Positions 12,582-24,847 of a stretch of DNA of 64,000 nt are shown piece after piece. The notes under the pieces were generated by a model. That model saw only the letters and a program-made list of their open reading frames with translations, was not told where the DNA came from and did not search any database. A program made the position numbers and the translations under genes. The stretch is from Rotaria sp. Silwood1 (lineage: Eukaryota; Rotifera; Eurotatoria; Philodinida; Philodinidae), in the NCBI GenBank assembly GCA_905250075.1, contig CAJNOP010000001.1, forward strand, positions 6,281,126-6,345,125, given 5' to 3'. Each line of letters begins with the position of its first letter. Position 1 is the first letter of the stretch.

Positions 12582-13645
12582 GTCGTTTATCTGCTTGTTT
12601 CAATGAAACAGGTATTTTTTCAAATTTTCAATACAAACGAACGCCTAACGACGCAAAGCATCCATCAGCACATGATTGTGTTGTGCTAATGAGAAAATTT
12701 ATTCGAGTAATATCATCTATTTCGGCTCAAATTTTTCGCATGGTTATGACTTATTGTACAGATAAAACTCAATCAAGCAGATGTTTTTCTTTTGACATAA
12801 CACTATTGTAAAAAGCCAAAAAAATATTCTATTACAAAAAACTCCAAACGTAGTTCATTGTTTAAGCATCCCATATGTTCAAAAGGAATCATCCATTTGA
12901 GCTGAAATCAACAGAATATCATAAGGATTATGAGATTGATTGTTGTGAAAAATGTTGAGCAAAGATTTCTTATTACTGTTTTTTCGTTATATGTGTAATA
13001 GGCTGAAGATTCAGTAAAATTAACATAACTCAAGAAGAAAAGGACACTGGTACAAATTCTTCTAGAATTCTTATGTGTACAACTAGTCATACCAAGGAGA
13101 AAAATGTGACTTAAAAGGAGGATAACAATCGGATAAGTTACCTCGTAGGAGAATTCGTCCACAATCACAAAAAGTTCAGCTTATCACCATTCTCATCACT
13201 ATCAACATAGTCATCTATAATACGTGGCATCGTTTGTATTCATATCAATTTTGAAGTGACTGGCACAAGTTCACGACCGTCTTTTCGACAATCAATTCAC
13301 TGATGCTGACTGAAACATTGATTAACATATTGAAAATATTGTTTTTTTTTTATGCATCATTTTTTTTACATAAGCAAAACATCCTCTTTTTTTAGATTTT
13401 AAATGAATTATCAATATATTTTTTGTGTCATTTATCGACAAATTCTTTCCGTACCTTGTCATGTACTAATTGAGATTTTTTGAAAAAAAAGGGCAAAATT
13501 AATTTATATATTCGTTGGAAAAGAAAACTATATTGCAAGAATACACGAAAAAAAAAATAGATTCTTTGTATTTATACATATGAAAAACAAACGAAAAAAA
13601 GAGAAGAAAGAATATCCATATATACACAAACGTGATGAGAATATT
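12582..13645. other. Intergenic, no gene seen
   Basis: About 1 kb between the possible secreted peptide and the 3' end of the TRPM gene. It contains poly-A/T runs at 13340-13560 and unconvincing ORFs on both strands. Confidence 0.4.
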
Positions 13646-16600
13646 TTATTCATCCATTGTTGATGCTTCACATGTAACTTTAACAAGTGAAATCATTTTA
13701 CGTAAGTGACGTAATTGCAAATCAAGTTTTTCTTGTCGATTAACATCCGATTGGTTTTCTTTTGTTGCTTGGTCAAATACATCACTTTCATAGGCAAGTG
13801 CTTCACGTCGTCGTAAATTTAATATTTGTTCAGATGACAATTCTGCTAGAAAGACAAAAGTATTCAAAAACTAACCATTTACATGTATATATGAACATGT
13901 GTGCTTCAATATTTATGCAGGCAATAAAGAAAGCTAGGGAAAAGCATAGTTCATATACAACCATCGTAAAAGAAAGCCAAGGATATAAACATATCTATGA
14001 CCATGATAGAAGGAAGACATGCACTCACCTATGAATGATGTCTGTCCTAGAACATAGAAGATAATACGAAAAGAGAAAAAAAACAAAGGGAAGTATTTAG
14101 ATAAGTTCAATAACAAAAATTGATTCTCATTTTTTTTCTCCTTTTCTGTAAATATTGAAACTTACGATTAAATGGTTTTAATTCATAATTTGCTGTACCA
14201 AATAGATTCAATGGCGGAGGTAATGGAGAAAGAATTGTATATTCTTTGATGATATGATAACTAATAGATTAAAAACAAACAAATCAATAAAGAAAAACAG
14301 AAAATATATTCATTTTGAAAAAACTTACCGATGAAATTTCCATAATGTATCCATTTTTGCATACATTCGATCAAATGTGTTGCTTAAAAAAAACAACAAA
14401 GCGGTTTATTATTATTAAGACAAATTAATCGCTTACGAAAACATAGCAACAAGTAAATTAACCAATACGATATTACTAATAGCCATATAAAAAGCTAGCA
14501 GTACAAAAGCTGCCCATCCAGTTACTTCAAAATTATCTAAAACAAAAAGTTTTTTTTCTAAAAGTAATCTTAAAATTTTTCTTAGTACCTTTTACATCAT
14601 CAAGATCATTAATTTGACCAAAGACATGCCTATATAAATGTATACATATATATATACGTTAGCATCCAATCTCAAATCTGTTTAGGTCAGTATCTATTTC
14701 TTATATCCGACCTGCCTAATATCGGATTCAGATTCTTCTTCAGAAATTAAGAGGGTACATTGCTAGTTCAGGTAATATAATCATTAATGTGCGAATTAAG
14801 TAAAAACTCCAACAGTTATGGATAGTATTTTATTGAAAAAGTTCTTGTATATGAAACTTTTCGCCAGTTCAAGACTCTGACTCAATCGATTAACTCATAG
14901 CTATATATGATAAAAAAAAAACCATAGCTTCTTCTTGGTTCATCGATAATAATTCCAATACGATATCGTTTTAAAGACTAATTCGAGTTTGAATATAAAT
15001 GTCTCACTCAGTCTGATATTAGACACATTTAATCTCGGATCCAACACTTGTCTAAGTCAATCCAAGATTCGACTTGATCTCATTTTCGATGTTAGCATCT
15101 ATGTATAATTCAAATATTTGGATTTAAAACAAATTACCAATAAGCAGCATGAAAAATTTTTCGAAAAACTGCAAAACCAAATGGAATTTCTCTACTTTGT
15201 AACAACGAGTATGAAGCAACACCATAGGCCGATGTAAAGACAAAGAATATCGAAAAGAATGTCATCATATCATTAAGCTAAATAAAAACAAGCAATACAA
15301 AATAACAAATTCATGTAATCAAAATTCATGCTTTTATCAATTTATTTAAAACACACATTATTCATACCATAGCTTGAATCATCAAAAGTATTGGTCCAAC
15401 TGTACGATCAATCATCAATAATATTAATAAACGTATAAACCATAAAACGACATCGATAGCAAGAAATGCTCTATTTAAAGAAAATCTTATAATTCTTCAA
15501 AGTAAAATAAAACAAACCTTGCTGCATTTAATGTTGCTTCGGTATGCCAAATTTCCAACATAATGGAAGCAACATACATAATAATACAAAGACTATCAAG
15601 CTTATTCCAAGATTCATCAAGATAAAGCATAAATGTTTGCCTTACACCATTATCTTTTGTTTTAAATAATTTTACCTTTAGACAAAACAAAAGTATTAGA
15701 TCAATTTTTTTTTTGTTTGTTTTCAATTTTGTTTACTTGTCGAAATTCTTCAAGTGCAAACATAAATACCCAAATATTAATAATCATTTTTAAAAATGAC
15801 CATGATGGGTTGGAAGATTTTGTTATTGCACATAATGTATTATTTTGTGAACATGTATCATTTAATGTTAACAATGTTATTTCTTCATTTACATTATATA
15901 AACATGATTTACCAAAAAGTACAAAATATGATAGAAGACTTAAGAAAATCATATAAAATAAAAGATGAACTTGATATTTAACTCGTGGTCGAGCTAATTT
16001 ATTTTTTATTGTTAAAATATATTTTAATAGACTTTTGTTATCGTTTGCTCTAAATAATCAAATAGAATTTTTATCGTTTTGAAATATAAATAATGATATC
16101 TATCATACTGAATTCCAGTTGTAGCTTGACCGAATGAAGAAGTAGTATTTTTATGTATTCGATCGAAATTTTTTTCTTCAATCTAAAGAATAAAATGTCA
16201 ATGTCAACATTATTGCAATTAAAAGTTCAATAATAAGAGTTATCGAATTCAATACATTTCACATTTTATTTGTCTTGTATCACAAGAAATCAAAACGAAT
16301 TAATTCTTCAATATACTTTTCTGAAACATTGGTTTGCATGTTTTTGTAATTTATATAACTATTTCGTACGGATTTATCGCTGTAAAACGTCGTTCTAGTA
16401 TCAATCGTATTTCAGCATTATCATCCATAGTCGAAAAAAAAATAGATGTATCACCATTGGTAACTCAATATGGTTTAGCTCATCGATAAGATGTTTTTTT
16501 CAGAATATTCTAGGAAACTCAGTTAAGTACTAACATAGGAGATATAGGGTGTGGTTCTGGTCACATGAATCTGTGCAATATCTGCGATGTCTTCCGCGCT

Positions 16601-19600
16601 GCTACTGAATTGAGTTTACGCGGATAGATGTAGAAGATATCATTTGGGCTAATAGCAAGAATGAATCCCAGTGCCAGACCTACAGAATTTGCCCGTGTAC
16701 GTCCACATGCCTAAGGAAAATTTTTAGAAAACTATGGGTTATAGAAAAGTTTGTCGTTGGTAGAAATTAGAACAAGAAGATTATGTGCCAGTTGTGTGAA
16801 TTATTTGTCGATAGAGAATATTGCAATTAGTTTCTGAAATGTGCAAATTTCAAGACTAGGATAATATCCGTAAATGATGAGACTGAATTTTTTTTTGATA
16901 TAAAGGTTTTTGAGTACAGTAGTTTTGTTTCTTTCTTGATCTTTTTAATTATATATGTATGCCCAAAATAAAGCGATGTTTACCTTGATTTTGACAGCGA
17001 GAGAGATTTCGAAGGATTTTTCTTCATGAGGAAGAAACTTTCATTTTAGCAGTAAATTCTGACCTCTAATCAGATATTAACAATGGTTTACAATTCTATT
17101 CAATGAATCTGGATAGAAATTTGTCAAAGAGTCTATCAAATCCAAACAGCTTAGATCATTTTGTTTATAGAACAATAAAAGTTGTAATTTAAAAAATATC
17201 AATTACTTTCTGAATTGTTTTACCACTCCAAATAACATCAAATACTTCTTGAACACTTGTATGTCCAACAAAATTTTCACTATGTGACATAACTAAAACG
17301 CCATAACTATATCTTTCATACTTTAAAAACAATTAAAAACATACTGGCAACCTCCAATGATGAGAATTTATTGAATTCAAAATTTTCACGTTTTAACGAA
17401 AATCGTGCCATATTTGGATTAGATAAATAAAGACATTGAAGAAGACGTATAGCAAGAGCTTCATATTCACTAGAATAAAAAGAACAAAAAAAAGAATTTA
17501 AATCTAATTGAAAAGTCAAATATATTCTATTAAACAAAGGCAAAGAAACGTGTACTAAAACTAAAATCATCTTTGTTTAAAATATATCTTGTATAATTGA
17601 ATAGATCCAAAATAGAATTTAAATAAGAAAAATAAAATTATTCGACTTTCTTACTCAGCATGATGCCTTAGTTTTTGTACAGTAACAAGTTCTGATGAAC
17701 TTTGTTTTACATATAAATCAGCCGTACGACGATAGACAAGTGCAGCAACAAGTGCACCACATAATCGATCCTAATATAAAATGGAAAAACAAGAAATAAA
17801 TTAAAAGCAATATTTTTTTCATAGAATGTAAAATCAAGCAATATTTTCAATTGCTACAGAGTTGTCAAACAGAAAACAAAATTTATCCTTTTATGAAATG
17901 CAATTTCTACACTTCTAAGATATAGTTTTGAATCGATTTTTTTTTGAATATGAGTAAAATATGCTCCCACCCACTTTCAGTCAAAGACTCTAACAAATAA
18001 GTATTTAGAAAAGTAACGTTAGATGAAATTGTGGTAAATATGTGATGATTCTAACCAGTTTACAATATGTAACGGTGTTATGTTTAACTTTATTTTCCAA
18101 ACATTTATTTTGTTGAGATTTTGGCTCAAAATTTCAAGTTAGAATTATTTGATACATCAGTGTAAGACACGGTACAGTGGATGACAACAGTTTGAAAATG
18201 AATTAATAATCACAAATTTAGAAATGTTATTTTTTATATTTAAATGACCAAAAGAACTCTTATTCATAAGCTTATCTTATGTTAAATTATAATTTTAAAC
18301 TTACATTAAGACGTCTCCAAAAATGTAATGATAAATTATAATGATCAAAAAATACTGCCCATAAAAATAATTTAACATTAATTAATTGTGTTTCATCTTC
18401 TGCTGTTTCATTATTTTCATCGACCTAAAAAATTTTAAATTTAAATTTATATTCTTATTATTCGGATTGAATTTACTGTTCGATAAACATCTTCAAGATT
18501 ACACCCAAAATCTTTTTGAATCCGTTCAAGAAAAAGATCATGATTATAATTCTAGAAGAAAAAAAAGTTAATTTAATTTAATAAGACAAATCCTTTTTTT
18601 TCTTTTTCGTTTAACCATGTTTGAACTTAATTCATATTCAAATTTTTCTCCAAGATCATCTGATGTTATGCCACAAGTATCTTCTAATACATGAAGAAAT
18701 TCCACTTGATCTCGTATAATTGCCATTTTAGCTAATTGTATCAAGTCCTGTAAACAATTTTAATTCGCTGTTTTATTGTAAAAGAAAACTAAAAGGTATT
18801 CGAGTTTCACTCGATTGCGAAATGCAGTGCGAAGCTACGAATGTTCATTATCGGAAAAATCGATATATTGTAAAAACAAATAATCGTTTTTACAATGAAA
18901 CTGACAGAGATATTTACAGTTTACAGCAACGAGTTCCTTTGTGCGGCACTCGTATTGGAAACTTGAATTATCTGATAATTGAAGTATAAAACAAATGATA
19001 AAACAGACATGACAAAATTCGTTACTACAAGAATTCTATCAACGCGTATCAATATGTTTTTAGCAGACAGTGTGAATTGATAGCTTCATTATCTATATGA
19101 CTAGTTATCTATTTTTAGTTTGTTCATAAAGCTTTGATGAATAAAATTATCTTATCATCATTTTAATTGTTTCAAAGTTTGAAAAAAGCTAAGTCTACAA
19201 AAATTTGCCTGTCTACTTAGCTTTCTGTAAGAAAATGAAACATCTTGTTGAAGACTGGAAAATGAGGAGGATAGATCTGATCATGAAGTTTCATTTTCAC
19301 GTTTGAACCAGTATCTTTTGACATTTCATTTTCGGTATCATCGCGACCAAAAGTGATCGCTGTGAACAAGTATGTCTAGTAAGTAAAACAAAGAAAAAAA
19401 CCTCGCCAACGGCTAAATAAAATCTATGCGAAGCGATTTCGAATTCTAACAATGAAGTTTGCATTCAAATAACAACGGTAAACGATTTCATCTGCAGTCG
19501 ACATTGTCCTCTTGAGGTTTTTCATGGTCAATTCTGCTCATAGCAGCGATCCGAAGACTAGCTCACCACTTTTTTTATTATCTCGAATAAAAAATGAAGG

Positions 19601-22600
19601 TCAAATCGCTATTTTGAGGAACTTATTGAAGACTTAACAAACTTTTGGATCATCTCAAGACAAAGTTTGAACGAATTTATAATGACTCTGCGCTCGCTAC
19701 ATTATTGCGATGCAGAGTAGAGGTTTTAGTATGACAAAAAATCCGCAAAGTATAAAGACTGAATACATATGTGATGTTCTAAAGAAATTCTCTGCTTCGC
19801 GCTGCATTAAATATTTCAATACTTTACTTCTTCTAACATATCTTGATTTGCACGTAACATTCGACTAGCAAATTTTGGTTGATTTAAATCAAAAGCTAAT
19901 GATAAATGCAATTTCAATGATGATAAACGTTGACTTTGATTTTCTATACAAAAAAGCAAAAAAAATCAGAAATTTTAAATAAATCAATAAAAGATATTAA
20001 CCTGTTACTAATGCTTCAAGAAGATATAAAGAAAGATCATCATCTTCATCACAAACACGTACTTTTTTACATCGAGTTATTGCCAAATAAGTAATTAATG
20101 TTATTAAGTCATCAGTTAAATCATTACCAAGTAGTTGATTAACAAGTACTTTTAATTCTCGAAGAAATGTTCTTGTTAATATTCTTGAATTAAGGTTTTT
20201 TTTTTTTAATAGAAAATATATTTCTTTCTCTTTTTCTTGATTATATTTTTTTCAACTTACTTTGGTTCAAAATTCTGTACACATGTTCCACCACTTCGAA
20301 TCTTATCACAAGCCCAAGCAAGAATATCAGCTAAGCCACCAGAACCCTAATAAAAAAAGAAAGTATTTTCTTATTTACAAATAAGTTCATTTTCTCCTAT
20401 TATGGTATATCTTATAAATAGATGCTCTATGTAATAGACATTAAATTATATTCAGAATTTCATGTATAGTACACAATCGTTTTGCAATATATATATAAAT
20501 GATTATATCTGTTAGTTATTGTTATCTATCCTCCTAAAATATAATATCTAATAAGTGATCAACTTATCTTCTTTATTTAGTTTTGTTTTGAATGTTTTAT
20601 AAAAAATGGCAAAGATTTCAAGTATGATATTAAGTGAAAATAAGTCTAGAAACAGGGACAATTTTTGATAACTTAAGCTTGATCGATACTAAGTTAGGAA
20701 TTGCTCATGGTTGCCCGACGGACTCGGTCCAGCTCAGAATAACGCTATTAAAAGTATATTTCTTTAAAAAAAACGGATTTCTATATGATAGAACTTCACA
20801 ATTATTGTATTTATAGATTAGAACATTGAGAAAATTTTAATGCTTGAAAAGAAACGAATGAAAGATAAATTGAATTATTTATTGAATTGAGAAAGCAAGA
20901 TGATGTGTTCGTGAGTACCGTTAACCCTTTCTGGCCGGATGTTGCTATATGGCAACATTTTTCCCTATAGGGATACGGCATTTTTCAAATAGCCGACCGG
21001 AAAGGGTTAAATTCATGAAGACTATCATTTATTAACTAAAATCTTTCACTGATAAAATGCCCGCTGATCAATTTCAAAGAGTCCGATCGGTTATTATGTT
21101 GAGTACACAATTAATATTGTTCCATTTTCGTAACACTCATCTTTTACTTTTTTTTGTTAAATGAAACTTCCAAAACCTTTGTATAGTAAAAATTTCAGAC
21201 TGATATCAATTACAAAATGAATAGCCAATTATGGACGCACCAATCTCTGAACGATGGTTTCAAAGGTAATATTTTTTTAGTACGGAACACCCGTTGTCCT
21301 GACAATTATGTATGACAGTTTTACTCTATCTTGATTGGTACATCTGAGATTATTGTTAGATTTCATCGAATCTAAAACAAAAGTTTCAAAATCAGTCGAA
21401 AATTATGATTTTTAAGATGAAAGCTGACTAATGCTAACCAATTTTGTAAGCTTTGTGCAATATTCAAATAAATCAAAAAAATAGCATTCAATACAACATA
21501 CATGCTTAATCATGGCTGTTATAAACAATTGACAGAAATCTATTGATGCTTTGTATTACGGATACGTTATTTTTGACTCTATATTTCAGGAATCTGTTGG
21601 AATTAATCACAGTTTGTCTTAAAATCCTTAATTTTCGACCAATTTCGAAATTCTTGTTTTAGAATCTATCAAATCTAACAATAGTTTTAGATAGGTCCAT
21701 CAAAGCTGAGCAGATTTGTCATAAACAATAGTCAGGACAACAGATTTTCAATACTAAAAGTATATCATCTTTGAAACTATTGTCCAGCAATTGAAGCATC
21801 TCTATAATCCGTGTAACAAATTTTAACAAAAAAATACAGTATCAAGCCGATTTAAATGGCTCTATTTTATAAGTCTGATCAAAATTCTATTTTTCAGATT
21901 TAAACATAGAATTCAATTAATTTTTAGTCATTTTTGATTCGTTAATAAATTTTTATCGAATTCAAACAGTATCATTGTAATCGGTATTGTGTTGGAAAAA
22001 AAATTATTAAGCTTAGACTTTTTTCTCTAAATTCTTATGTGGGAAATCTTCCGTGCAGTTGATGTCGAACAGCTCGATAAGAAACTCAGATCTACATTGT
22101 CCAGAGAAAAATCTCTCTGAGCCGAATTGAACATTCCATTTCGAAGAATGATAGATAACAGACTAATACAAATATAGAAATCAAGTTTTTTTTTTTTTCT
22201 ACATACTCTCACAATGACCAAACCAAATTTTCTTCGATCAAGGTCAACATTCAATAATCGATAAATTGGTTCAACATTGTTTGTATCACCACCATAAAGT
22301 AACATTATTTTCGGTATACTAACTATAAACATTTAAGTCATTTTTATTTTATCAAACATACACGGCAAAAAATCCTAAACTTACCACATTCGGTTTTATC
22401 ATTATCCCGAATTCGTCCAATTTCTTCTACACATCGTTGTAATAGACAACGTTGATCAGTTAAATCTTGTTCTTTTCTTCCATATAAAATAACACGTGAT
22501 AATCGTTTATTTAATAAACGATTAGTATTCGTAATTGTTTCAGTTTTTGTATTATCTTGATAATCATGTGAAACAGCATCAACAAGTGATTGGTAATTAT

Positions 22601-23318
22601 ATGGAGCGTCTTCTAACTAAACTCAAACGAAAAAAAAAAAGAATTGCTTCTTTTTTTCCGAATAAATCGATGAAGAACTTTTACCGATATTGAAGGACAG
22701 ACATCAACACCAATTGTAACAAATTGTGATAAAGGTATATTATTAGCTAAATATTGTTTTCTTGTTATTTGAATAATACGTCCAGCAACTGAATCCTAAA
22801 AATAAAAAAATAGTAAATAAAATTCAAAATCTTATGCCTTTTTCTTTACATGTTGAATTTTACAAAATAACCATGGAGCACCTTCATCATTACGTAATTT
22901 ATTTCGTCCTAAAATCAAAAGAGAAAAAAATTCAAAATGTATTCAAATAAAACAATACATACCAATATCTAAAAGTAATCTTGCAACTGATGTTGAAAAT
23001 TGTTTTTCATTAAAATCATTTAATCTTTCAGAAGAATTATTAAGACCACCTTCAAGTACAATAATAAGCTTTGGTGATGATAAATCAAATATTTTATGTT
23101 GAAAAATTGATTCTATTGCTTGCCCAATATCTTCTTCGCAATTAAAATATACTAGCTAAAAAGAAATTAAACAAAGAAAATCCTCAGAATAAGTAAAAAC
23201 TCTAACAAACTTCTGTTGATTTTTGTCCACCAGGTGTAAGTGCAATACGAGAAAATTTGATATTCACTGTTGATGGTAGAATATTTTCATGAGAAGATGG
23301 TACTGTTAGCGACGACAT
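13646..23318 (-). CDS. TRPM-family cation channel, 26 exons
   Basis: A plasma-membrane, TRPM-type cation channel. I joined 26 exons, from the ATG at 23318 to the stop at 13646, with phases agreeing at every junction (3153 nt, 1050 aa). N-terminal TRPM homology region: SPKLIIVLEGG, PKIMLLYGGD, then VRGSGGLADILAWACDKI. Middle repeats include LLEALVT, LFLWAVFFDHYNLSLHFWRR and a SEYEALAIRLL segment. S1-S4 lie at about residues 670-830 (S3 DESWNKLDSLCIIMYVASIM, S4 FIRLLILLMIDRTVGPILL). S5 is followed by the pore loop AAYWHVFGQINDLDD (about 880-892), S6 NIVLVNLLVAMFS and the TRP helix DTLWKFHRYHIIKEY. The FGQ filter matches TRPM2/4/5/8 rather than the FGE of TRPM1/3/6/7. The tail is a short charged helix with no kinase or Nudix domain. 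Exon 25 is only 18 nt. Long introns: 6 (22206-20347, with two repeats), 9 (19827-18748), 15 (17206-16183) and 20 (15137-14630). Confidence 0.9.
20921..21010. mobile_element. Tiny piggyBac-like element (82 bp) flanked by TTAA
   Basis: TTAA at 20921-20924 and again at 21007-21010 brackets 82 bp that begin CCCTTTCTGGCCGG and end CCGACCGGAAAGGG, an almost perfect inverted repeat. TTAA target duplication with C-rich termini is the piggyBac hallmark. The interior has two small hairpins (GTTGC...GCAAC and CCCTATAGGG) and no coding capacity, so it would be a non-autonomous element. It lies in TRPM intron 6. Confidence 0.65.
21235..21805. repeat. Diverged palindrome in TRPM intron 6
   Basis: Roughly 570 bp folding back on itself about a centre near 21515. 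The left arm has TTGTCCTGAC, TTGTTAGATTT and GTCGAAAATTA in order, and the right arm contains their complements in reverse order. Arms look about 70 percent identical by eye with several indels. No ORF. Probably an old foldback or MITE-type insertion; ends and target duplication are not resolved. Confidence 0.55.
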
Positions 23319-23572
23319 TGAAAAAGAATCTGAAAAAAAAAAAGAGACAGATAAATATTTTTTTCGTTATCATCGTGTTGTTCTATCATAATTGACGATC
23401 GTCATAGATATTTGTTTCCACTGATTACAATTTAACGTGACAAACATCCAGAATATTGATGATTATCATTTCGTAGCAAACCAATCAGCACATTCTCTGT
23501 ATATGATATTTCGATAAACAACTACAAGAAAAAAAAAATCATAAGTAGATATTTAAGAACAAAGAGCTACAA

Positions 23573-23644
23573 TCCGGTGTGGTCTAGTGGTTAGGATTGG
23601 ACGCTCTCACCGTCTAGGCCCGGGTTCGATCCCCGGCACCGGAA
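23573..23644 (+). tRNA. tRNA-Glu (anticodon CTC)
   Basis: A complete 72-nt cloverleaf. The acceptor stem is TCCGGTG paired with CACCGGA, with discriminator A at 23644. The D arm starts GGTCTAGTGG, the anticodon stem is GGACG/CGTCT around loop CTCTCAC with anticodon CTC at 23606-23608, and the T arm has the GGTTCGATCC box B. Box A is the normal eukaryotic TGGTCTAGTGG. No intron and no encoded CCA. It sits between the divergent TRPM and BRMS1-like genes, and a T run follows immediately. Confidence 0.97.
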
Positions 23645-23645
23645 C

Positions 23646-23652
23646 TTTTTTT
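23646..23652 (+). terminator. RNA polymerase III terminator of the tRNA
   Basis: Seven consecutive T residues begin one base after the nucleotide that follows the tRNA discriminator, the usual Pol III stop. Confidence 0.9.
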
Positions 23653-23914
23653 AGCTCTGTTTATTGATTTGTTTTTCTTAATTTTATACCACATTGCTTC
23701 TTAATAGTTCAGTTTTTTTATAAAAGAAAAACTAGTTTATCTTCTTCCAACACTAGTTCAATAATAAAAAGTGAATTTTTTTTTTCAAACAAAAGATGTC
23801 ACTTCCATTACTATTTACTAGTTGGTTATAAATTTAATTCAATAGGAAGCATGCTTTTTTCTTGCTAAAACAATCTGTACTCATGTTCACAACAAAACAA
23901 ATCACCAAACAATA

Positions 23915-24847
23915 ATGAATCAAAATGAAGATCAAATAATTTCATCGAATACATCAATCGAAGGATCAACTTCATCACGAAAAATAAGTTTGTCGAATTC
24001 TGATTTAGATGATATAACTATTGATGATGATGATGATATTGATGATGATTGTCTTGATTCGATAGATGAAGTTCAAAATATTCTTCAAACATTTGGTAAA
24101 CATGATTGTTCAACATCATCAATTGATTATTTTGATTCACGTCGTTATGAAATAATGTATGAAATAATGAATATTGAAAAACAATTCGATGAATTAAAAA
24201 ATATTTTATATGAAGAAAGTGTTTTATTAATTGATAGAAAATTAATATCTATACAAAATGAAGAAGCACCTGAATATCAAAATGAATTAAAAAAACTTTA
24301 TGATGAAATGAAACTTGATTTAGAAATTGCTAAACAACGACATCTTATCGAATTACAAGCATTAGAAAATGCTACAGAATCTGAATTATTAAGTTTAGAA
24401 CAAACATTAGAAAATGATAAATTTCTTGTACATTATAATATACGTGAAGATATTGAACAAAAAATTCATGAACTTGAAGCATTAAAAATGAAAACACAAT
24501 TATGTGAAAATATTTTACAAGAAATTTTACCATCAGAACAACAACAATTACAAATCATATCGACAAATAAAAAGCGTTTTGATAATTCAGAAACAATAAA
24601 ACAAAATATAAAAAAACGACGTTTAAATGGTACAAAGAAAACAACGGAAAAAGATAGTTTAGCTATTTTTTATCAATTATCTGATATGAATATTATTGAA
24701 GATTGGGCACTTATACAAACATCTTTACAACAATCATCAACTATCTTTGATAAAAGTGATAATACTAATGATAGTGAAAAATCAGATAATTATGATGATG
24801 ATCATGATAGTATTTGTTTAGTTCATATGTCGAATATTGATTGTTAA
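23915..24847 (+). CDS. BRMS1-like subunit of the Sin3/HDAC complex
   Basis: A single-exon gene of 310 aa. BRMS1, BRMS1L and Sds3 proteins hold the Sin3 histone deacetylase complex together and repress transcription in the nucleus. Residues about 75-200 form the Sds3-like coiled coil, including RRYEIMYEIMNIEKQFDELK, the LYEESVLLIDRKLISIQ helix and APEYQNELKKLYDEM. A C-terminal IFYQLSDMNIIEDWALIQ matches the conserved closing motif of BRMS1L. The N-terminus is acidic (ITIDDDDDIDDDC) and a basic KKRRLNGTKK stretch near residue 238 may be a nuclear localisation signal. It is intronless, unlike most neighbours. The ATG is the first in frame after stops. It is divergent from the TRPM gene across about 600 bp holding the tRNA. 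Confidence 0.88.
   Translation: MNQNEDQIISSNTSIEGSTSSRKISLSNSDLDDITIDDDDDIDDDCLDSIDEVQNILQTFGKHDCSTSSIDYFDSRRYEIMYEIMNIEKQFDELKNILYEESVLLIDRKLISIQNEEAPEYQNELKKLYDEMKLDLEIAKQRHLIELQALENATESELLSLEQTLENDKFLVHYNIREDIEQKIHELEALKMKTQLCENILQEILPSEQQQLQIISTNKKRFDNSETIKQNIKKRRLNGTKKTTEKDSLAIFYQLSDMNIIEDWALIQTSLQQSSTIFDKSDNTNDSEKSDNYDDDHDSICLVHMSNIDC

Noticed and set aside
18795-19830. Possible terminal inverted repeats (ATGCAG-GCGAAGC) around TRPM intron 9
   Set aside because: Only about 20 of 26 bases match and no target duplication was found. Several similar GCGAAGC motifs occur singly inside, so chance cannot be excluded.
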